Assembly: GCA_965200505.1 (NCBI GenBank)
Contig: OZ241343.1
Span: 620,001-684,000 of the forward strand
Length of the DNA: 64,000 nucleotides
From: VXNE01 sp965200505
GTDB lineage: Bacteria; Pseudomonadota; Gammaproteobacteria; Pseudomonadales; Azotimanducaceae
Direction of reading: 5' to 3'
Part shown: positions 25,761 to 34,461 of the stretch, in pieces
Layout: each line of letters starts with the position of its first letter
Position numbering within the stretch: the first letter of the stretch is position 1
Position numbers and translations under genes: made by a program
Notes under the pieces: generated by a model
Told to the model about the DNA's origin: nothing
Seen by the model: only the letters and a program-made list of their open reading frames with translations
Databases searched by the model: none

Positions 25761-26940
25761 TGACGCTCGTGATCGCCAACAAGAGACCCACCATGATGGT
25801 GCCAAGCACCCCGCCAATCAATAGCACGGCCAATGGCTCGATGAGCGTGAGAACGCGCTGCATGCGCCGTGCGCTGTTCTCCTCGTAGAGTGCGGCAAGC
25901 GCCTGCATGGTCTCGGCGAGCTTGCCGGATTGCTCGCCCACGCGGATGAGGTTGTAGCCGGTGGGCGTGAGCGCGTCCTGCCCCTCCAAGGCCGCCGACA
26001 GCGCCGCGCCACCGCGCACTTCCACCACGGCGCGGGCCAAGCGTTCCGCCCGCCGTGACACGCGCACACCGCGGGCCGCGAGGGCCAAGGCATCCATCAA
26101 CTCCACCCGGCTGGCGAGCATGGCGCCCATCACCGCGGCCCACTTCGCGGTGTCCGCTTCCGAAAGCCAATCGCGCAGCAACGGCAATGTCGCCACCGCG
26201 TCCACCACACGGCGCCGCGCCGCCGGCCGCCGCAACGTGGCGGCCACGCCCAGCGCCGCGACCACGAGCGCGGCGCCGAACAGCCACGCGTTGTCGTTGA
26301 ACCACACCCCGGCGCCCAGCACCGCCGCGGCGAGCCACGGCAGGTCTTGGGCGTCGTCGAGCAGGTTGGCGAACTGCGGCACCACGAACACGAACACCAA
26401 CAACACCGCGGAGACGCCGGCGGCCACCAATATCGCCGGGTAGGTGAGCGCCGCGCGGACGTCCGCGGCGACGCGCTTGTCGTACTCCATCTGTTGCACC
26501 GCCCGGCGCAGCGCTTCCGGCAGGCGGCCGGAGAGCTCGCCCGCCTCCACCAACTGATGCAGGTAGTCTGGCAGACGCAAGCCACTCGCACTGAGGGCTT
26601 GCTGGAAGCTCTGGCCGCGCGTCAAGTCCTTGGCGATGGCGGCGAAGGCGGCGGCGATGTCGGCATGATGGCTGCCGCGGCTCTGGGCGAGCACCGCGTC
26701 GCCCAAGGTGACGCCGGACCCAAGGAGCGTCGCCAGCTCATGGAAGGCCACCACGAGGTCCGCGGCGCCGGGGGCGCGGCGCAAGAGGCGGCGTTCCTCG
26801 CCGCGGGCTTCGTCGATGCGCACCACCGTGAGGCCGGCCGCGCCCAAACGCCGCACCACGTCCACTGGCGAATCCGCCTCCAAACGCCCCTTTTGCGCTT
26901 GGCCATTGGCATCCACCACCTCGTAGTCGTAGGGCTGCAT
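25744..26940 (-). CDS. gspF: Type II secretion inner-membrane platform protein GspF
   Basis: A 398-residue protein of the usual length. Two T2SSF domains are visible (about residues 65-190 and 265-390), each with a helical bundle and a membrane segment: LVAAGVSAVLLVFVFVVPQF and LLIGGVLGTIMVGLLLAITSVNEIVL at the end. The N-terminal cytoplasmic extension MQPYDYEVVDANGQAQKGRLEADS is standard. It couples GspE motion to pseudopilus growth. Confidence 0.9.
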   Translation of the reverse strand: MQPYDYEVVDANGQAQKGRLEADSPVDVVRRLGAAGLTVVRIDEARGEERRLLRRAPGAADLVVAFHELATLLGSGVTLGDAVLAQSRGSHHADIAAAFAAIAKDLTRGQSFQQALSASGLRLPDYLHQLVEAGELSGRLPEALRRAVQQMEYDKRVAADVRAALTYPAILVAAGVSAVLLVFVFVVPQFANLLDDAQDLPWLAAAVLGAGVWFNDNAWLFGAALVVAALGVAATLRRPAARRRVVDAVATLPLLRDWLSEADTAKWAAVMGAMLASRVELMDALALAARGVRVSRRAERLARAVVEVRGGAALSAALEGQDALTPTGYNLIRVGEQSGKLAETMQALAALYEENSARRMQRVLTLIEPLAVLLIGGVLGTIMVGLLLAITSVNEIVL

Positions 26941-26967
26941 GGTGTGCGCAGGCGAACGGCCCCAGCG

Positions 26968-28689
26968 TCAGGCCGGGGTCGCGCCCAGCGTGAGCCGCGT
27001 GATTTCCTCCACCGTGGTGAGGCCGCGCGATGCCTTGATGAGGCCGTCCTGCCAAAGCGTGCGGCAACCATCGCGGCCATGCGCCAAGCGCTTTAACTCG
27101 CCCAGGCTCGCGCCGCCGACGATGGCGTTCTGCAGCGCGTCCGTCATGGAAGCCAACTCATAGACGCCCATGCGGCCCCGGTAGCCGGTGTGCTGGCAGG
27201 CTTCGCAGCCTTCCACCCGCACCCACGCATTGCCGAGCAACGCCGGCGGAATGTCCTTGAGGGCATCGTCCGCCAGCGCGGCCGGCGAGGTCGGCACGGC
27301 GCAGCGCTCGCAGCTGCGGCGCACCAAGCGCTGCGCCTGGACGCCGCGGATGGTGTCCGCCACCAAGTAGGGTTCCAAGCCCATGTCGATGAGCCGCGTG
27401 AAACTCGACAGCGCGTCGTTGGTGTGTACCGTGGAGAGCACCAAGTGGCCGGTGAGCGCCGAGCGCAGCGCGATCTCGGCCGTCTCCGCATCGCGGATTT
27501 CGCCGATCATGATGATGTTCGGGTCGTGCCGCAGAATGGCGCGCAAGGCCCTGGCGAAGGTGTAGCCGATCTCCGCGTGGGTTTGGATCTGCGTGATGTT
27601 CGGCATCTGGTACTCCACCGGGTCTTCCACGGTGATGATCTTCTTGATGCCGTCGTCCATTTCCTCCAAGGCGGCGGCGAGGGTGGTGGATTTGCCGCAG
27701 CCGGTGGGGCCGGTGACCAAGACGATGCCGTTGCTCGCATGGAGCCAGCCGCGGAAGGCGTCGAGGTGGTCGGCCGCCATACCGAGGTTGTCGAGCCGCA
27801 AATCACCACGCTCCTTGGCGAGCATCCTCAGCACGATGGATTCGCCGAACGCGCAGGGCACCGTGGAGACGCGGATGTCCATGTCCTTGCCGGCGATCCG
27901 CTGGGTGATGCGGCCATCCTGGGGCAGGCGGCGCTCGGCGATGTCGATGCCGGCGATGAGCTTGATGCGCGACGCCACCGCCGGGAAGCGTTCGATGGGT
28001 TGGGTGAGGCGCGAGTGCAACACGCCATCCACCCGCATGCGCACGACGAACGACTCTTCGGCCGGCTCCACATGGATGTCGGACGCTTCCAAATCCACCG
28101 CCTGCGCCAGCAGGTTGTTCACCAACTCGATGACCGGCGCCTCCTCCGCCATTTCGCGCAACTGCCGGGTGTCGTCGCCGGCGAACAACGTCTCCATGGC
28201 GCGTTCCTTGCGCACGGCGTCGAGCAGCCGGTCCAAGTGGTGGTTGGGCGCCAGGAAGAACGCCACAGGCTCGCCCGTGTAGAAGTACGCCAGCGCTTCG
28301 AGCAGGGGTTGGTGCTGCGGGTCGCGGGCGAGGCAGCACAAGCCACTCTCATCATCGCGCCACAGGAGCGCGGCGTTGTCCAGCAGCCAATCGAGCTTGA
28401 CCGGCCCATGCGCCATGAAGCCGTAAGCCGCCAGATGATCCGGCAGGTCATCCGGTTCGCTCAGGTATGGCGCTCCGAGTTGCGCGGAAAGCGCCCGCAG
28501 CAGGGCATCCTCGGAAAGCGCTCCGGTGCGCACCAACAGGGCACCGAGCTTGTCGCCTACCGATGGCTGAATCTTGAGGGCGCGCTCGATGTCGGCGGGC
28601 TGGGCCACGCCACGCTCGACGAGCAGCTCGCCGAGGCGCCGCCGCTTGGGCGGCGGGGCGGATTCGGATTCGAGCCGTGCTTCAGCCAT
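26968..28689 (-). CDS. gspE: Type II secretion traffic ATPase GspE
   Basis: A 573-residue protein. The N-terminal MshEN-type domain (LGELLVERGVAQPADIERALKIQPSVGDKL) is followed by the N2 domain and the RecA-like ATPase: GPTGCGKSTTLAAAL (Walker A), ITVEDPVEYQM (Asp box), ILRHDPNIIMIGEIRDAETAEIA (Walker B) and the His box LVLSTVHTNDA. A zinc site CERC / CEAC with 33 residues between lies near the C-terminus. ATG 28689 is used because GAGGTG lies upstream; the in-frame ATG 28707 would add six residues. It is the first gene of the operon, 76 bases after tRNA-Leu. Confidence 0.9.
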   Translation of the reverse strand: MAEARLESESAPPPKRRRLGELLVERGVAQPADIERALKIQPSVGDKLGALLVRTGALSEDALLRALSAQLGAPYLSEPDDLPDHLAAYGFMAHGPVKLDWLLDNAALLWRDDESGLCCLARDPQHQPLLEALAYFYTGEPVAFFLAPNHHLDRLLDAVRKERAMETLFAGDDTRQLREMAEEAPVIELVNNLLAQAVDLEASDIHVEPAEESFVVRMRVDGVLHSRLTQPIERFPAVASRIKLIAGIDIAERRLPQDGRITQRIAGKDMDIRVSTVPCAFGESIVLRMLAKERGDLRLDNLGMAADHLDAFRGWLHASNGIVLVTGPTGCGKSTTLAAALEEMDDGIKKIITVEDPVEYQMPNITQIQTHAEIGYTFARALRAILRHDPNIIMIGEIRDAETAEIALRSALTGHLVLSTVHTNDALSSFTRLIDMGLEPYLVADTIRGVQAQRLVRRSCERCAVPTSPAALADDALKDIPPALLGNAWVRVEGCEACQHTGYRGRMGVYELASMTDALQNAIVGGASLGELKRLAHGRDGCRTLWQDGLIKASRGLTTVEEITRLTLGATPA

Positions 28690-28764
28690 GACTTTGCGGC
28701 ACCTCATGCCGGCCGCGCATCATACGCCCATCAGCCAAGGCACTCGCACGGGACGGCGCGGCGT

Positions 28765-28850
28765 TGGTGCCCAGGGTGGGACTCGAACCCACACGCCGCG
28801 AGGGCACAGGAATCTAAATCCTGCTTGTCTGCCTATTTCAACACCTGGGC
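28765..28850 (-). tRNA. tRNA-Leu (anticodon TAG)
   Basis: Minus-strand cloverleaf with acceptor GCCCAGG/CCTGGGC, anticodon stem CAGGA-TTTAGAT-TCCTG (anticodon TAG reading CUA), long variable arm typical of leucine, T-arm GTGGGTTCGAGTCCCAC, and encoded CCA at 28767-28765. Length 86. Confidence 0.95.
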
Positions 28851-28984
28851 TTCAACACCTACAGCCAGCGCCGACATTCAAGCCGGGCGGGCTGTCCTGC
28901 CAAGCCCACCTCTGGCAGGCAACGGTGTGCGGCGGCGCCTCAATGCGCTCGCTCGCACACCGCTGGTTCGATGCTTGGCCGGGC
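28851..28984. other. 134-base intergenic spacer between tRNA-Leu and the autotransporter gene
   Basis: TTCAACACCT at the 5' end of the tRNA (28837-28846) is repeated directly at 28851-28860. Otherwise no gene or clear regulatory site was seen. It must contain the promoter of the tRNA and the end of the upstream transcript. Confidence 0.5.
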
Positions 28985-30157
28985 TTAGAACGCCCAACCG
29001 ACGCCGGCGCGCACCGTAGTCTCGCCACTGCTGTTGGCGACGCCCGCATTGATGAGGATGTTCTGGTTGGGGCCGACGCGGCCCGACAGGCCCACGGCAA
29101 GGCTCGATTCGCCGGAATGGTTGCCCACGCCAACGCCAATGAAGAACTGCTCGCCGGTGCTCGGCGCGTTGGGCACCGCCGATAGCGCCGCGGCCATCGC
29201 CGCCACTTGGTTCACGCGCTCGTCGAGCATCTGAATGGACTTCGTGTTGCCGTCGATCAGGCTCGCATGGCTGCTCAGGATCTGGTCATGTCGCGCCAGC
29301 GCCGCCGCATGCCCATCGAGCCGCCGCACGTTGTTGCCAACCAGGGCCTGGTGCCTGTCCAGCCGCGCCACATTCGCCGCGATGTCCACATCGTTTGACA
29401 TGATCATCGTGCGGTTCTCCTCGCCCATCATCTTGTTCGACGCGATGCCCTCCTGGTTCGCCGCGATGTCCTCGTCGTTCGACGCGATCATCGCCCGGTT
29501 CGCCTCGCCCATCGCCTTGTTCGACGCGATGCCCTCCTGGTTCGCCGCGATGTCCTCGTCGTTCGACGCGATCATCGCCCGGTTCGCCTCGCCCATCGCC
29601 TTGTTCGACGCGATGCCCTCCTGGTTCGCCGCGATGTCCTCGTCGTTCGACGCGATCATCGCCCGGTTCGCCTCGCCCATCGCCTTGTTCGACGCGATGC
29701 CCTCCTGGTTCGCCGCGATGTCCTCGTCGTTCGACGCGATCATCGCCCGGTTCTCCTCGCCCATCGCCTTGTTCGACGCGATGCCCTCCTGGTTCGCCGC
29801 GATGTCCTCGTCGTTCGACGCGATCATCGCCCGGTTCTCCTCGCCCATCGCCTTGTTCGACGCGATGCCCTCCTGGTTCGCCGCGATGTCCTCGTCGTTC
29901 GACGCGATCATCGCCCGGTTCTCCTCGCCCATCATCTTGTTCGACGCGATGTCTTGCTCGTTCTCGGCAATCTCATCGGCGTTCGCGCACAGCACCTTGC
30001 CGAAATTGGGCTGACGATCTGCTTGCCGCGCGGCAAGTTCATCGCAGTATTCTTCCGACGTGAAGCCACCAGGCTCGTTCGCGTTGCCGGACAGGCCAAC
30101 CAACGCCACCAGCGCGGCGCAAATGAGCGTTTTGGATGATGCGTTCCATCGTGTCAT
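28985..30157 (-). CDS. Trimeric autotransporter-like (YadA-anchor) protein with internal repeats
   Basis: A 390-residue protein. There is a signal peptide (SSKTLICAALVALVGLSGNANE), then a Cys-containing head of only about 40 residues, then six perfect 28-residue repeats of the form NKAMGEENRAMIASNDEDIAA followed by NQEGIAS, a heptad-rich stalk. A second stalk follows (GNNVRRLDGHAAALARHDQ). The last 70 residues fit a YadA membrane anchor: FFIGVGVGNHSGESSLAVGLSGR, ILINAGVANSSGETTVRAGVGWAF with terminal aromatic residue. Such proteins trimerise, insert in the outer membrane and display the stalk outside. The small head is unusual. GAGGA lies 7 bases before the ATG. Confidence 0.8.
   Translation of the reverse strand: MTRWNASSKTLICAALVALVGLSGNANEPGGFTSEEYCDELAARQADRQPNFGKVLCANADEIAENEQDIASNKMMGEENRAMIASNDEDIAANQEGIASNKAMGEENRAMIASNDEDIAANQEGIASNKAMGEENRAMIASNDEDIAANQEGIASNKAMGEANRAMIASNDEDIAANQEGIASNKAMGEANRAMIASNDEDIAANQEGIASNKAMGEANRAMIASNDEDIAANQEGIASNKMMGEENRTMIMSNDVDIAANVARLDRHQALVGNNVRRLDGHAAALARHDQILSSHASLIDGNTKSIQMLDERVNQVAAMAAALSAVPNAPSTGEQFFIGVGVGNHSGESSLAVGLSGRVGPNQNILINAGVANSSGETTVRAGVGWAF
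29441..29944 (-). repeat. Six perfect tandem repeats of 84 bp (VNTR)
   Basis: CGCGATGCCCTCCTGG starts at 29441, 29525, 29609, 29693, 29777 and 29861, each 84 bases apart, with nearly no differences except GGTTCGCC/GGTTCTCC (Ala/Glu). The unit equals 28 codons, so gain or loss of units keeps the frame. Confidence 0.95.
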
Positions 30158-30376
30158 TGGACGTTCCTCTTCCTACGTTGTTGTTGATCGGTGGCGAGGC
30201 AGCGCTGACGCGCCACTCACTCCCTCCAATTCGCAACATACCGCGGCGAAGCATTGAAGTCAATGTCGTTGCCGGGCAGCTTGAGCCCCTTTATCGGCTG
30301 CGTCACGCCCTCGCGCTTGATTTCGAGCACTGCCGAGACGACGATGGGCACCGCGGCAGCGACTGGCCGGCACATC

Positions 30377-30463
30377 GCCCGGGTGGTGAAACTGGTAAAC
30401 ACAAGGGACTTAAAATCCCTCGGAGGCGACTCCATGCCGGTTCGAGTCCGGCCCCGGGCACCA
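30377..30463 (+). tRNA. tRNA-Leu (anticodon TAA)
   Basis: Acceptor GCCCGGG/CCCGGGC with G-C pairs, anticodon stem AGGGA-CTTAAAA-TCCCT (TAA, reads UUA), long variable arm CGGAGGCGACTCC, T-arm GCCGGTTCGAGTCCGGC, encoded CCA at 30461-30463. Length 87. Confidence 0.95.
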
Positions 30464-30502
30464 GCATCGTCGAACGGAGGTCCGACGGCCGTGCTGGTCG
30501 TG

Positions 30503-32152
30503 TCAGTCCAGCGCGTAGATTTCCCGCGCCGCCGCGGTTGACACCAACCCCGCCCGCACATCCGCCCGCACCGCGGCGCGGTCGCGGCGGCGGGGGTCGC
30601 CAATGCCGCCGCCGCCCGGCGTCTCGAACACCAGCACACTGCCGGCCGGCACCAGTTCCTTGCCCTTGGCGCGCAGCGGCGTCGTGCCGTCCGCGGTCTT
30701 CAGGTACACCCGCCCGGCGCGGCCGGCGCGGCCACCATGGCGGCCGCGGGCGGGGTGGCGGATGCGCTCGAACATCTTTGAAGCCTCGAACGGCTCGCCA
30801 TCGGCGTGGGCGATCTCCACGATCTGCCCCAAGCCACCGCGCCGCTCTCCAGCACCGCCGGAGTCCGTGACGTACTCCTTGCGCCAGATGATGAGGGGCG
30901 CGGTGGCCTCGTTCACTTCCACCGGCGTGGCGCGCACCCCAGACGGGAAGGCCGTCGCCGACAGGCCATCCTTGGCCGGGCGGGCGCCGGCGCCCCCATT
31001 GAAGATCGGGTTGGTCACGAACGGCGCCCTGGCGCCGGTGGTGGAGAGCAACACCGGGTTCCAGATGCACGCGGCGCCTTCCGCCGGGGCGCGGCCGGGC
31101 AGCGCCTGCTCCAAGCAGCCGAGCACCACGTCCGGCAGCAACTGGCCCAAAGCGTGCCGCGCCGACACCGCCGCCGGCCGCGTTGCGTTCAGGATCGAGC
31201 CCACCGACGCCGTCACGCGGATGGCGGCCAATGAACCGGCGTTGTTCGGCACGTCATTGCCGACCAAGCAGCGCACACCAAAGGCGGCGTATGCCTCGGT
31301 GTAGTTGAGTGGCACATTCACCCCGTGCGCGGACGGGCCCGAGGAACCATCGAAGTCAACGTGGATGTCCGTGTCCGCCACGGTCACGGCGCAGGCGAGA
31401 TGCACGGCCTCGTCATAGCCATCCACCGTCATCTCGTGGCGGTAGCGGCCGTTCGGCACCGCGGCGATTTCCTTGCGCATGGCGCTTTCGGAACTGGCGA
31501 CGATGGCGCCGCCGACCGCGTCCAACGAACCTAGGTCGAAGTCCGCCAACAGCGCCAGGAGTTGCTCACCGCCCGTTGCGTTGCAGGCCGCGAGGGAGTG
31601 CAGGTCACCCTCCGCCGCCAGCGGGTCGCGGACATTGGCGCACACGATTTCCATGAGCGTCTCGTTCAAGGCACCGGCTTTGAACAAATGCCCAATGGGG
31701 ATGTTCAAGCCTTCCTCGAACACCTGATTGGCGTCCGGGCCGAAGCCCCGCCCGCCCACGTCCGCAATGTGGCTGGTGCTGGCGAAGAGCGCGACGGGCC
31801 GTTCGCCGAGGAACACCGGCGTCACCACCGTGAAGTCGTTCAAGTGGCCGGTGGCGTGCCACGGATCGTTGGTGACCAGCACGTCGCCCGGAGCGAGTGT
31901 GTACAACGGATGCTTCGCTAAGAACTTGCCCACCGCGGCGGCCATCGCGTTGACATGGCCCGGCGTGCCGGTGACGGCTTGGGCCAGCATGGCGCCGCGC
32001 GTGTCGAAGACGCCGGCGGACAAGTCGCCCGCCTCCCGCACCACCGTGGAGAACGCGGTGCGCATCAGCGTCTGCGCCTGCTCCTCGACGATGGCGAGAA
32101 GCCGGTTCCAAACCAACTGCGTCTGCAGGGCGGCGTGGCCCGCGGCGTTCAC
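30503..32152 (-). CDS. hyuB: Hydantoinase B / 5-oxoprolinase-type subunit
   Basis: A 549-residue protein of typical length. Visible signatures: the N-terminal WNRLLAIVEEQAQTLMRTAFSTVVREAGDLSAGVFD, PGHVNAMAAAVGKFL, PLYTLAPGDVLVTNDPWHATGHLNDFTVV, and the C-terminal VFETPGGGGIGDP. The protein is the B subunit of ATP-dependent hydrantoin/oxoproline hydrolases, and pairs with the A subunit encoded just upstream; their genes overlap by four bases (GTGA at 32149-32152). Substrate could be N-methylhydantoin, 5-oxoproline or acetone-like compounds; sequence alone does not decide. Confidence 0.85.
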   Translation of the reverse strand: MNAAGHAALQTQLVWNRLLAIVEEQAQTLMRTAFSTVVREAGDLSAGVFDTRGAMLAQAVTGTPGHVNAMAAAVGKFLAKHPLYTLAPGDVLVTNDPWHATGHLNDFTVVTPVFLGERPVALFASTSHIADVGGRGFGPDANQVFEEGLNIPIGHLFKAGALNETLMEIVCANVRDPLAAEGDLHSLAACNATGGEQLLALLADFDLGSLDAVGGAIVASSESAMRKEIAAVPNGRYRHEMTVDGYDEAVHLACAVTVADTDIHVDFDGSSGPSAHGVNVPLNYTEAYAAFGVRCLVGNDVPNNAGSLAAIRVTASVGSILNATRPAAVSARHALGQLLPDVVLGCLEQALPGRAPAEGAACIWNPVLLSTTGARAPFVTNPIFNGGAGARPAKDGLSATAFPSGVRATPVEVNEATAPLIIWRKEYVTDSGGAGERRGGLGQIVEIAHADGEPFEASKMFERIRHPARGRHGGRAGRAGRVYLKTADGTTPLRAKGKELVPAGSVLVFETPGGGGIGDPRRRDRAAVRADVRAGLVSTAAAREIYALD

Positions 32153-34230
32153 GCCTGCCCCTCTGCGACGCTGACCCGGCGCAGCACCAAGTCGCCATCG
32201 GCCGACTTGACGGCATGGAAACCAGCGCCCACCACCGTGGTGGTCTGCGCTTCCACGATGAGCGCCGGGCCATCGAGCGTCTGCCCAGGCGCCAACGCCT
32301 CGCGGGCCTGTCGCGCGGCGGGCGCCACCGCTTGGCGCGTCGGGTCGAAGAGCGGCGCCGCCTCTAAGGGTGTCGCCGGCGGCGTGGTGGCGGCGGCCGC
32401 CGGCAAGGGCGGCGCCGGTGCGCTCAGTGTGAGCGTCCAGCTCAAGGCTTCGATGTCGAGACCGGCGATGGTGCGCCCATACAACGCCCGGTAAGCGTCC
32501 TCAAAGGCGGTGGCCAAGGTGGCGCCGCTCGCTTCGGCGCCGTCTTCCAACGCCACGGCGATCTCGAACCCTTGGCCCACATAGCGCATGTAGGCGCGGC
32601 GCGTTTCCGTGAACGGCGCATCGGCCGCGAACGCCACCACGGCACGAGCCTCTTCGCGCATCTCCACCATCACGGCCGCGATGGCACCGGCGTCGAACGC
32701 GGCAACGCGCATGTAGCGGCTGCGCACCACCTCATAGGCAACGGGCGCCGCGAGAAAGCCCAGTGCCGAACCGACCCCGGCGCCAGTCGGCACGACGATG
32801 AGGTCGATGCCTAGCTTGTCCGCCAGCTGCGTCGCATGCAATGGCGCGGCCCCGCCGTAGGCGATGAGCGCCCGCCCCGCGAGGGCCTTGCCCCACTCCG
32901 TGGCATGGGCGCGCGCCGCCGCGGCCATGTTCTCGTCCACGATTTCGCCGATGCCGAACGCCGCGGTCACGGCGTCCATCGAGAGCGGTGTGGCCACGTT
33001 GCCGTCGATCGCGGCACCAGCCGCCGCCACGTCGAGCCGCATCGCGCCGCCGGCGAAGCGCTCCGCGTCGAGCCGCCCCATGATGGCGTCGGCGTCCGTC
33101 ACCGTGGCGTCGGCACCGCCGCGGCCATAACAGGCTGGGCCGGGTTCGGAGCCGGCACTGGCCGGGCCCACCTGGATGCGGCCCAGCTTATCGACCGCGG
33201 CGATGGAGCCGCCACCGGCACCGATTTCCACCATCTCGACCACCGGCACGCGCAACGGCAAGCCGCTGCCCTTCTTGAAGCGGTAGCTGCGCCCCACCTC
33301 GAACGACCGCGACACCAGCGGCGCGTAGTCGTCGATGAGGCAGATCTTCGCCGTGGTGCCCCCCATGTCGAACGAGAGCGCCTTGGCGAGCCCCAAGCGC
33401 TGAGCAACCCGGCTCGCCAAGATGGCGCCGCCGGCCGGCCCGGATTCGACCAACCGGATGGGGAACCGCGCCGCGGTCTCGATGTCCGTCAAACCGCCGC
33501 CGGAAGTCATCATCAGAAACGGGCACCCGAAACCGCGCGCCGCGAGGTCGGCCGCCAACTGGCGCAGGTAACGCGCCATGAGCGGCTTCACATAGGCGTT
33601 GGCGCAGGCGGTGGAGAGGCGATCGAACTCGCGGATTTCCGGGCACACCTCCGCCGCCAGCGTCACGGACACTTCCGGCAGACGCTCCGCGAGGATGGCG
33701 CCGATGCGTCGCTCGTGCGCAGGGTTCGCGTAGGCGTGCAGCAGGCCGACGGCGACACTCGTCACCCCTTGCGCCTTGAGCGTGGGCACCAGGCCATGCA
33801 CCGCTTGTTCGTCGAGCGACACCAGCACTGCGCCGCCGGCGTTCAAGCGTTCCGGCACGGTGTGGCGGCGTTGCCGGGGCACAAGCGGCGGCGGCCGGTC
33901 GATGTTCACGTCGTACTGCTCGAAACGGTTCTCATAGGCCATTTCCAGCGCGTCGCGGTGGCCGGCCGTTGTGATGAGGGCTAGCGTGGCGCCGCGCCGC
34001 TCGATGAGCGCATTGGTCGCCAGCGTCGTGCCGTGCAGGATGACGGTAATGTCCTGGGGGCGGCGCCCGCCGAGCTTGAGCACCTCGTCCAAGCCGGCCA
34101 ACGCGCCGGCGGCCGGCGCGGCGTGGGTGGTGAGCACTTTCGTGGCGAACACGTCGCCGCCTCCGTCGAGCACCACGTCCGTGAACGTGCCGCCGATGTC
34201 GATGGCGACCCGCTGGTCGGTTTCAGCCAT
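32149..34230 (-). CDS. hyuA: Hydantoinase A / 5-oxoprolinase-type subunit
   Basis: A 693-residue protein. The actin-like ATPase core shows VAIDIGGTFTDVVLD at the N-terminus (phosphate-1 loop), LHGTTLATNALIERRGA, and SFDMGGTTAKICLIDD in the middle; GGAPLHATQLADKLGID follows. ATG 34230 (MAETDQRV) is preferred over a longer frame because it directly precedes the phosphate loop. Subunit A binds ATP and activates the imide substrate. Cotranscribed with hyuB. A PfkB-type kinase gene is divergent upstream. Confidence 0.85.
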   Translation of the reverse strand: MAETDQRVAIDIGGTFTDVVLDGGGDVFATKVLTTHAAPAAGALAGLDEVLKLGGRRPQDITVILHGTTLATNALIERRGATLALITTAGHRDALEMAYENRFEQYDVNIDRPPPLVPRQRRHTVPERLNAGGAVLVSLDEQAVHGLVPTLKAQGVTSVAVGLLHAYANPAHERRIGAILAERLPEVSVTLAAEVCPEIREFDRLSTACANAYVKPLMARYLRQLAADLAARGFGCPFLMMTSGGGLTDIETAARFPIRLVESGPAGGAILASRVAQRLGLAKALSFDMGGTTAKICLIDDYAPLVSRSFEVGRSYRFKKGSGLPLRVPVVEMVEIGAGGGSIAAVDKLGRIQVGPASAGSEPGPACYGRGGADATVTDADAIMGRLDAERFAGGAMRLDVAAAGAAIDGNVATPLSMDAVTAAFGIGEIVDENMAAAARAHATEWGKALAGRALIAYGGAAPLHATQLADKLGIDLIVVPTGAGVGSALGFLAAPVAYEVVRSRYMRVAAFDAGAIAAVMVEMREEARAVVAFAADAPFTETRRAYMRYVGQGFEIAVALEDGAEASGATLATAFEDAYRALYGRTIAGLDIEALSWTLTLSAPAPPLPAAAATTPPATPLEAAPLFDPTRQAVAPAARQAREALAPGQTLDGPALIVEAQTTTVVGAGFHAVKSADGDLVLRRVSVAEGQA

Positions 34231-34461
34231 TGCCCACACTCCGCCAGTGCCGGCAGCCAGTTCGCCGGTCCACGTCGATGCCCTGCACGGCGATGCCATG
34301 AATCCAACGCAAGACGGCCCTCCGTCGCTGCGAATGCGGTGGAACGCAGGCCGGGGCCAATGGTATCAAGGCCAATCTCCATCGCCCGCGCGCACCGCCC
34401 ACGCCATGACCGACCCGCGACACGCGCCTGAGCTCCGCCTCGTTTGAGTTCGAGCACAGCC

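Noticed and set aside
27190..29019. 609-codon plus-strand frame over gspE
   Set aside because: gspE has all ATPase motifs; the plus frame is a G+C-driven shadow.
29441..29944. CRISPR-like periodic repeat
   Set aside because: Repeats are in-frame, contiguous, with no spacers and lie in a surface-protein gene.
30217..30375. Short minus-strand frame of 52 codons between the autotransporter and tRNA-Leu(TAA)
   Set aside because: It has no ribosome site, its start lies at the edge of the tRNA gene, and no family was recognised.
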